From: Corbicula japonica
Lineage: Eukaryota; Mollusca; Bivalvia; Venerida; Cyrenidae
NCBI GenBank assembly: GCA_038501625.1
Contig: JAZAYU010000005.1
Location: 2,666,001 to 2,730,000, forward strand
Length of the DNA: 64,000 nt
Direction: 5' to 3'
A model generated the notes under the pieces. That model did not search any database. It was not told where the DNA came from and saw only the letters and a list, made by a program, of their open reading frames with translations. A program made the position numbers and the translations under genes. Within the stretch, counting starts at the first letter, position 1. Each line of letters starts with the position of its first letter. This document shows positions 58,135 to 64,000 of the stretch, in pieces.

Positions 58135-58235
58135 AAAAGCCGATGTCGCGTGTTTTTCTGTAAGCAACTATGTGATCATCGGCGTACAGATCAGCAACTT
58201 CCGTTTCGGTTAACTGTACGCTTAGAAACTGTGAA
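58135..58235. repeat. Inverted repeat A, right copy (upstream of the nucleotidyltransferase gene)
   Basis: Reverse complement of the segment at 41960-42085. It lies about 330-430 bp before the 58567 exon start and may be part of a 5' exon or promoter. A 75-codon open frame (LETVNKLAQLLPERFRKL) starts within it, but I cannot assign it. Confidence 0.85.
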
Positions 58236-58572
58236 TAAGCTAGCGCAACTGCTTCCAGAAAGGTTTCGCAAGTTGATATCAGTTATCCTCGTTTTCTATG
58301 AAGACATTCTTAACAGCATACGACTGCTTATAGTACATGTAAATACAGCAGTATGTATAAAAGTGATAAACTTGTAAAATGCACATGTGCATTTGTTTTT
58401 TGTAAAATTGCACATTGCATTGATATTGAAACCTGTAGAACTCGGTTTAGTTTCGCATACAAAAACTGACTGGTGATATACTTTTAGTATCATTTGAATC
58501 ACACAAAACACGATTTTGTTTCTTTATTATGTTGTGATTAAGAACAAAATATTGTTTTCTTTTCAGACTAGA

Positions 58573-59454
58573 ATGAAAATGTGTCAAAAGCATGGACATG
58601 GGGATTCCATTGCTTCGTTTGTGAACAAATATTGTTCTGTAGAGTTCAGCGAAGTTAAACCAATATATGATTGTATGGAACGTGAATTAAGGAGCAGTTT
58701 ACTTGGTTCGAGCCTTCATAATTTCCGCATTAATGACATGTTGTTCTGTGGCAGCTTTAGTGAAGGCACCAGAATAAAAGGCCCGAAAGATAAACGGGTG
58801 GAAATCGAGTTTGATATGTTAGCTCTGTCAAGTTACACTGCTGGATGTTATAAAGACAAGGATGCAGGCACCGAGCTGAGACTTTTTATGACAGCTGTCA
58901 AAGAGAAGCTGATTCACCGCCAAGGTGCAGTGTATGGTTCCCGGCCAGGGGATGGGGGATATGAGTATCTGCTATACAGGTGCGACCATTCTGCGGGCTA
59001 CGATGTCTGCATAGATATTCATCCAGCTATCCCGGTCATTCGTGATGTATACGACATACCACTGGATTCTTTCTGGAGGACGTCTTACGTCAAGATGGAA
59101 CTTGAAAGGATTCGAAACTCTCCTCACCACATCTTACCGTTCCGGATACTGAAGTATACCAGGACACTTGTTGAGGACCGACTCCGGTTCAGCAAGTATG
59201 CATTGAAGACAGCTGTCTTGGAACACATCGGTCGGTGTACGTCACACAATAATAAAGACTGTGCCTTGGATATTCTGGGTATATTGTATGAAGGATATAA
59301 ACAGAAACATCTGCCGAATGTCTTCTCTGGTCAAAATGTCGTGGAACGTCACGACAACAATCCGCTCACTGTTAAAGAGATAGAGCGCATGCGCAATGTT
59401 TTAAGCCATCACTTTGAATGTGCGGAATGTGTGATTGAGCAACTTGCTGGTTAA
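58573..59454 (+). CDS. cGAS/Mab-21-like nucleotidyltransferase (cGAS-like receptor candidate)
   Basis: An open frame of 293 codons starts at ATG 58573, six bases after a TTTTCTTTTCAG acceptor ending at 58566, so a 5' UTR exon probably lies upstream. Residues 60-65 read GSFSEG, the GS-x2-EG loop of the Mab-21/cGAS nucleotidyltransferases. E79 and D81 (VEIEFDML) and D148 (VCIDIHP) are the candidate metal-binding acids. The C-terminal half (SKYALKTAVLEH, about residues 210-235) fits the helical Mab-21 lobe. No zinc-thumb cysteine/histidine cluster is obvious. Bivalves carry many cGAS-like receptors that sense nucleic acid and make cyclic dinucleotides. A catalytic role here is inferred from intact motifs only; a developmental Mab-21-like protein is the alternative. 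It lies inside the large FHOD intron on the opposite strand. Confidence 0.75.
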   Translation: MKMCQKHGHGDSIASFVNKYCSVEFSEVKPIYDCMERELRSSLLGSSLHNFRINDMLFCGSFSEGTRIKGPKDKRVEIEFDMLALSSYTAGCYKDKDAGTELRLFMTAVKEKLIHRQGAVYGSRPGDGGYEYLLYRCDHSAGYDVCIDIHPAIPVIRDVYDIPLDSFWRTSYVKMELERIRNSPHHILPFRILKYTRTLVEDRLRFSKYALKTAVLEHIGRCTSHNNKDCALDILGILYEGYKQKHLPNVFSGQNVVERHDNNPLTVKEIERMRNVLSHHFECAECVIEQLAG

Positions 59455-59620
59455 ATGCCATATACTTTACCAGCCTCCTACCACTGTGATGAGTAAAGAT
59501 CAAGAAACGACTAATATTGTGTTTGCTATCAGACCACAGCTTTAGTACCATTACATCATAATATGCTATGGAGTATGTGTTTGTTAGTTATTGAGAATTT
59601 TTCGTTGAAATCATTACCAC

Positions 59621-59626
59621 AATAAA
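59621..59626 (+). terminator. Polyadenylation signal of the nucleotidyltransferase gene
   Basis: A canonical AATAAA lies about 167 bases after the TAA stop of the cGAS/Mab-21-like gene, on the same strand. It is the first perfect hexamer seen downstream. Confidence 0.5.
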
Positions 59627-60589
59627 GTACACATTAAGACTCTATGCAAGCTGATTTAACTACTGGTCGCCAGTGCATCTGGGAACCATTTAGCAGGTAG
59701 AGGGCTCCAGATTGGAAGTTTTATGATTTTTATTGTGGTACATTCTTTATATTTTGCACATACTTTATCTGCTTAACACCCACATGGTATTATGAATAGA
59801 GTACTTCTTCCGGAAACGATCCGTGGTTTACAATGGTGCTTTAAGTAGCTTTTTGAGCGCTTCATATTGTTAACCGTTCTTTTTGTACGCTTACTGTATG
59901 TCCTGTTATTATTCCATTATGAGTTTTCTTTAATTGTGTATTCCTTTCACATTAGAAGTGCTAGTTATACAACGTTGTTTCTTAGTAAACGTCAACAGGC
60001 TTGATATGGATCATCTAGTGACCTTGTCCTAACTACATACATTCTGGTAGTTCTATGTTCAACCGTTAAAATGGTCACCAAATACCAGATTCGATTTCAA
60101 GGTCACCGTGACAACGACCTTTGACCTTTTTACTCCAAAAACCGAAAGAGGTCATTAACTGTATTAATGCTATTTTTCGACTTTAATAACTTAAAGCCTC
60201 AACAAAGGAAAGTAATATTTTCAAATTCGTTAGCAAAATATATCGTGGAAGCTACTTACTAAACGCTACTAAGTCAAAGAGATAATGGTGGAAATTGTAC
60301 GAGCGATTCTTTGAAAAACTGCTGTATAATTTTTCTTTTTTTTTCTTTTGTGTTGGGGGTGGGGGGGGGACGTAAGCTGTCTAGGCTGGCTTTCGATTCA
60401 AATTATCGACCAATAAAATGTTATTATCTTATCGCCACTTATCAACAATCCAATGGGAAAATCAACTTAACTATTGCGATTGGTGTTTATTTTTAAAAGA
60501 GCGGCATCCAGTGGGTAATCTATAACATCGAGATAAACTTATGGCCCTAATTTTAGGTTCACCTATGAGGATTGATACATCACTTTTCT

Positions 60590-61180
60590 GATAAATTACT
60601 ACCGACTCGGTTACATTCGCTACCGATTCTGATACATTACTACCGATTCTGATACATCACTACCCATTCTGATACATCACTACTGATTCTGATTCATCAC
60701 TACCGATTCTGATACATCACTACCCATTCTGATACATCACTACCGATTCTGATACATCACTACTGATTCTGATTCATCACTACCGATTCTGATACATCAC
60801 TACCGATTCTGATACATCACTACCGATTCTGATACATCACTACCGATTCTGATACATCACTACCGATTCTGATTCGTCACTACCGATTCTGATACATCAC
60901 TACCCATTCTGATACATCACTACCCATTCTGATTCATCACTACCGATTCTGATACATCACTACCGATTCTGATACATCACTACCGATTCTGATACATCAC
61001 TACCCATTCTGATTCATCACTACCGATTCTGATACATCACTACCGATTCTGATACATCACTACCGATTCTGATACATTCACTACCCATTTTGACACATTG
61101 ACTACCGATTTTGAAACATCACTACCGATTCCGATACATTCACTTCTGATTCTGATACATTTATTACCGATTTTGATACA
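60590..61180. repeat. 20-bp minisatellite, about 28 units
   Basis: TACCGATTCTGATACATCAC is repeated at exactly 20-bp spacing. Variant units (CCCATT, TGATTCATC) recur as blocks, for example the pair at 60721-60780 repeating 60661-60720. The last units degenerate near 61170. No spacers differ as in a CRISPR array; the whole unit repeats. Confidence 0.95.
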
Positions 61181-61702
61181 TCATCATAAAATACAAATAA
61201 GCCATTTTATTCTTAATAGATCATAGTTATTGAGTCCAAATCCAACATGCGTCGTTTAATTTCCGTCCAGTCTCTACATGTATGTGCAAATTTGATGTCT
61301 AATTCCAATCCAGGGAAGTAATTCCGCCCTACTGAGAGTCTTTTAGCGACATCTAACATGAGTCTTTTGTTTGTTGTATACACTGATCCAGTGAGAAACA
61401 TGCACAGTTTGAAACGAAGTAGATCTACTCTGTTTTCGTAGCTTCTTTACACGAACGCATGTTTTGTCTAAATTTTTAAGACCGTAATCGGAAATCGTTC
61501 TGATATATTTATTAGCTCATGAGTTTTAAAATAAGGCCACAACTATAAATGGTGTAAAATAGATACAATGTACGTATTTACAGAAGTGGCGAGTATAATA
61601 TAGACATCACGAGTAAAACACATTCATACTGGCAAAGTAATGCATTACTTCAATAAAAAAAATTAGGTCGGTTTGTGACTAAAAAGTAAGTCGTTAACTT
61701 AC

Positions 61703-61777
61703 GGAGCCATATCGTCTGCTGGAGCTGAGGCCGCCACTTCCGGAGCCACCATATTCACGTGCATACGAACCAGAAGG
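61703..61777 (-). CDS. FHOD: FHOD long-form far-upstream exon (probable)
   Basis: This 75-nt minus-strand exon lies between a TGTTTTAG acceptor and a GGCTCC|GTAAGT donor, with phase 0 on both sides. It encodes 25 residues including PSGSYAREYGGSGSGGLSSS and ends RRYGS. The composition (Gly/Ser/Tyr/Arg) and phase run directly into the start of the giant exon (TYDMGTSRGYG). This is the best evidence that the giant exon has a 5' partner 35 kb upstream. The preceding exon and the promoter of the long form would lie further right, perhaps beyond the window; none was recognised between 61778 and 64000. RNA evidence would be needed to exclude a coincidental frame. Confidence 0.65.
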
Positions 61778-63965
61778 CTAAAACATGAAATAAATAATAT
61801 TTTTGTTACATTCAAAGCAGAGAAAGCTAGAACAGAACAATTCAAGTACAATCGAAAATATTGTTCGACTGATAACACTCTTTGGAAGAAAAGTATTTAA
61901 AAACGTTATTAAGAAATGTAATTTTTCTCAAGACTAAACGCTGGCAAACAACAGCAAAACTTGTAGAGAGCCTGCATGAAATCCATAAAATAAATGTAAA
62001 TCGTCATCTAACTATAAATAACAACTGAGGGGGGGGGGGCATCTCTGTCTTTATATTATAGGACTTGGCCATGATCTTCTAACGTATGTATTCTTTTAAC
62101 TGAATTCTTTTCAAGTTTTCCATCGGATGATCACAGAAAGTTTTTGCTATTTCGCCCAGTGGCAGATCTGTTGGTTTCGGTAGCACTTATTATGTATGAA
62201 ACCCATTTATTCCTGTAACACTGTAACTGAAAGATATTTTTAAAATACTTTTAAACTTGATAAACATATATTGCGCCGGTCATGATGTATACACTCACCC
62301 AAAGTGTCAACAGTTACATACGTTCATGATATTTGTCGGTTTTGTTTTTTTCCTTATGTCATGAAAGGGTTTCAAGAAAAAAAGTTTTGTCTTGGAAACA
62401 GTTACTAAATATCTCTTTAACGTATATTTATTGTTTTTTTTTATCAATGCAATACCAATAACTTACACCTCAGGCTTAAAGTAAGAGCAGGTTAAGGAAC
62501 AGGGAGGAAATCATAAAGTTTAATACATTAAAACGGATTTGTTAGGAGAAAATTGATGGTGATTAGGTTTAATGTTTTTCTCCCTAAAAGTTACAACGAT
62601 AGAAAATAATTCAGGGTAATTTACTGGTCTCTTGATCTTAAATTGCCTAAAATGCATTTTTGAAAGGTAGCATAACTCTTGTCTTCTAAAGTTTTCTAAA
62701 GTCAAAACGTTTGAAACGAGTTATTATTGTTAATTGTTAATAATAAACAGCTTATATCATAAATTGAAGCCTGTCATTGACAATAAATGACAAAAGGGTT
62801 CAGTCACTGTTAATATTTTAAAAATATTTATATAATGTGACCAATTAGAACTTTGGGTGAGTGTTATATTTAGAAATACAAACTGGTAAGATTAAAATGT
62901 TAAAGGCATATCTGCCTCAGTGCATGTGCACTTGTTGTCGTACCGATATGTAATTAATAACTGGTACGACCTTGACCCTGTGTCTGTGGTCGGTGTAGAT
63001 TTCAAAAATGCCATTCATGCAAATAATTAAATAAAGCAAAATAACTCTGTACATGCAATGCTTATACAAATTGTCAAATATACCAAAATAGGCAAGTCAG
63101 AAATAAGCGTGTTTTGCTTACATTGTCAAGTTAGTTTGCTACGTCCGAAATCCAGATAAATCACAGTAATTTAAGATAAAATATAAATATAATCCTGTTC
63201 TATATAATATATAATTAATTTATAGAATACCACAAATTACAGGTATATCAGGCGAAATGTAGGTTTGTTTGCCAAGATAACGTGGTAATTATGTATATAG
63301 ATGCTCGAAGGATGCCAAGCCTGAAGCACTGCAGTTATTCAGTGTGTGGCCATTCCGCTGCTACATGCTGTACTCTGGTCTTAAAACCCGCCTTTTCCAG
63401 GATTTTCACGTTGCATTGATAACAAAATCAAATGATTACCCTTAAAAACGTATAAATATGTTGTGTTTTTAGTTGTTTGACGTCATCCCGTCAATATTAA
63501 TTAAATGGATTGCAAGAATGTGAATTTTTAAAATATCTGTAACAGCATTATAGCACTGACATTTTACACGTAGAATGATCGGAAAAGACCAGTATTATTT
63601 TTTTAACATTACTCATGAAGAAGATGACCTTTACATATTGGCATGATTGGCGGGATATTATATATTCTGAAGATATGGAGTCCGCGGAGAATATACGGCT
63701 TTACATGACTCAATTAAACACTCATACAGTCACATTAGAACCGACAGTCGTTATTAGATCTGACGTTATCGGTGGCACAAGCTACATGAGAACTCTCACT
63801 TGGACGGTCGCCATAGAACACTGGTTAGTTCTAGACAGACCTATCTCCTGCTTTCTGTATAATGTGTAACAACAGTTCTACATACTGCAGAATATACCTG
63901 TTGATGTTTTTTTTTTACATAACACCTGTTGAAATTGACAACTGTAGATGTGTAGCTCTCTCTTG

Positions 63966-64000
<35 letters not shown>
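61778..64000. other. Right flank; no exon recognised
   Basis: AT-rich sequence upstream of the 61703-61777 exon. A plus-strand 84-codon frame at 63615-63869 has fairly even codon use, but I cannot recognise the product and no splice sites stand out. A G-run lies at 62030-62039. Confidence 0.4.
63965..64000. repeat. (TTA)n microsatellite at the window end
   Basis: A run of TTA units continues to the last base. Confidence 0.95.

Noticed and set aside
60590..61180. Regular 20-bp repeats suggesting a CRISPR array
   Set aside because: There are no unique spacers; the entire unit repeats back to back, and the context is animal nuclear DNA.
63615..63869. An 84-codon plus-strand gene
   Set aside because: The frame looks even in composition, but no homologue, promoter, splice or poly-A signal was recognised. 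Kept only as a remark in the right-flank entry.

Overview
The window looks like marine bivalve (probably clam) nuclear DNA. This is inferred from the AT-rich sequence, the small exons with GT/AG borders scattered over tens of kilobases, the dense small inverted-repeat transposons, the tRNA-derived SINE pieces of bivalve type, and a Penelope-like retroelement of the kind reported from clams. There is no bacterial-style gene packing.

The main host gene is an FHOD-family formin (FHOD1/FHOD3 relative; Fhos/Fhod in flies) on the minus strand. It spans almost the whole window and runs off its left edge. Four exons encode the family's conserved N-terminus: 19473-19637 (start codon), 15510-15634, 6654-6712 and 2086-2153. 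They splice in consistent phase into the GTPase-binding domain and the beginning of the FH3/armadillo region. Upstream on the same strand lie four more phase-compatible exons: 61703-61777, 23414-26405 (a 997-codon disordered Ser/Arg/Gly-rich exon), 22798-22992 and 22134-22273. The last ends in the same phase as the conserved first exon, so the gene probably has two alternative N-termini, a conserved short one and a very long disordered one.

The roughly 35 kb intron between 61703 and 26405 holds other genes and a stack of mobile DNA. From high to low coordinates these are: a 20-bp minisatellite (60.6-61.2 kb); a plus-strand cGAS/Mab-21-like nucleotidyltransferase (58.57-59.45 kb); a possible hAT-type N-terminal fragment (56.6-56.9 kb); two exons of a minus-strand RING-finger gene (54.7 and 48.9 kb); between them a Naiad-type Penelope-like element (about 50.2-53.8 kb) whose frame is crossed by four UGA codons at cysteine positions; a nested foldback/SINE complex (45.5-47.0 kb); an integrase-core pseudogene split by a pogo-like insertion (43.15-45.28 kb); a LINE 3' fragment (41.2-41.9 kb); and a small HIRAN-like reading frame (40.0-40.36 kb). 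Two pairs of inverted repeats (about 41.96/58.2 kb and 42.4/56.1 kb) bracket the centre of this block.

The first 30 kb is seeded with a family of TTAA-bounded, piggyBac-like miniature elements carrying GTAGATCC-type inverted motifs. These are almost absent from the remainder. Several minisatellites (periods about 20, 23, 30/60, 35, 43, 53 and 145 bp) complete the picture. No rRNA gene, complete tRNA gene or CRISPR array was seen.
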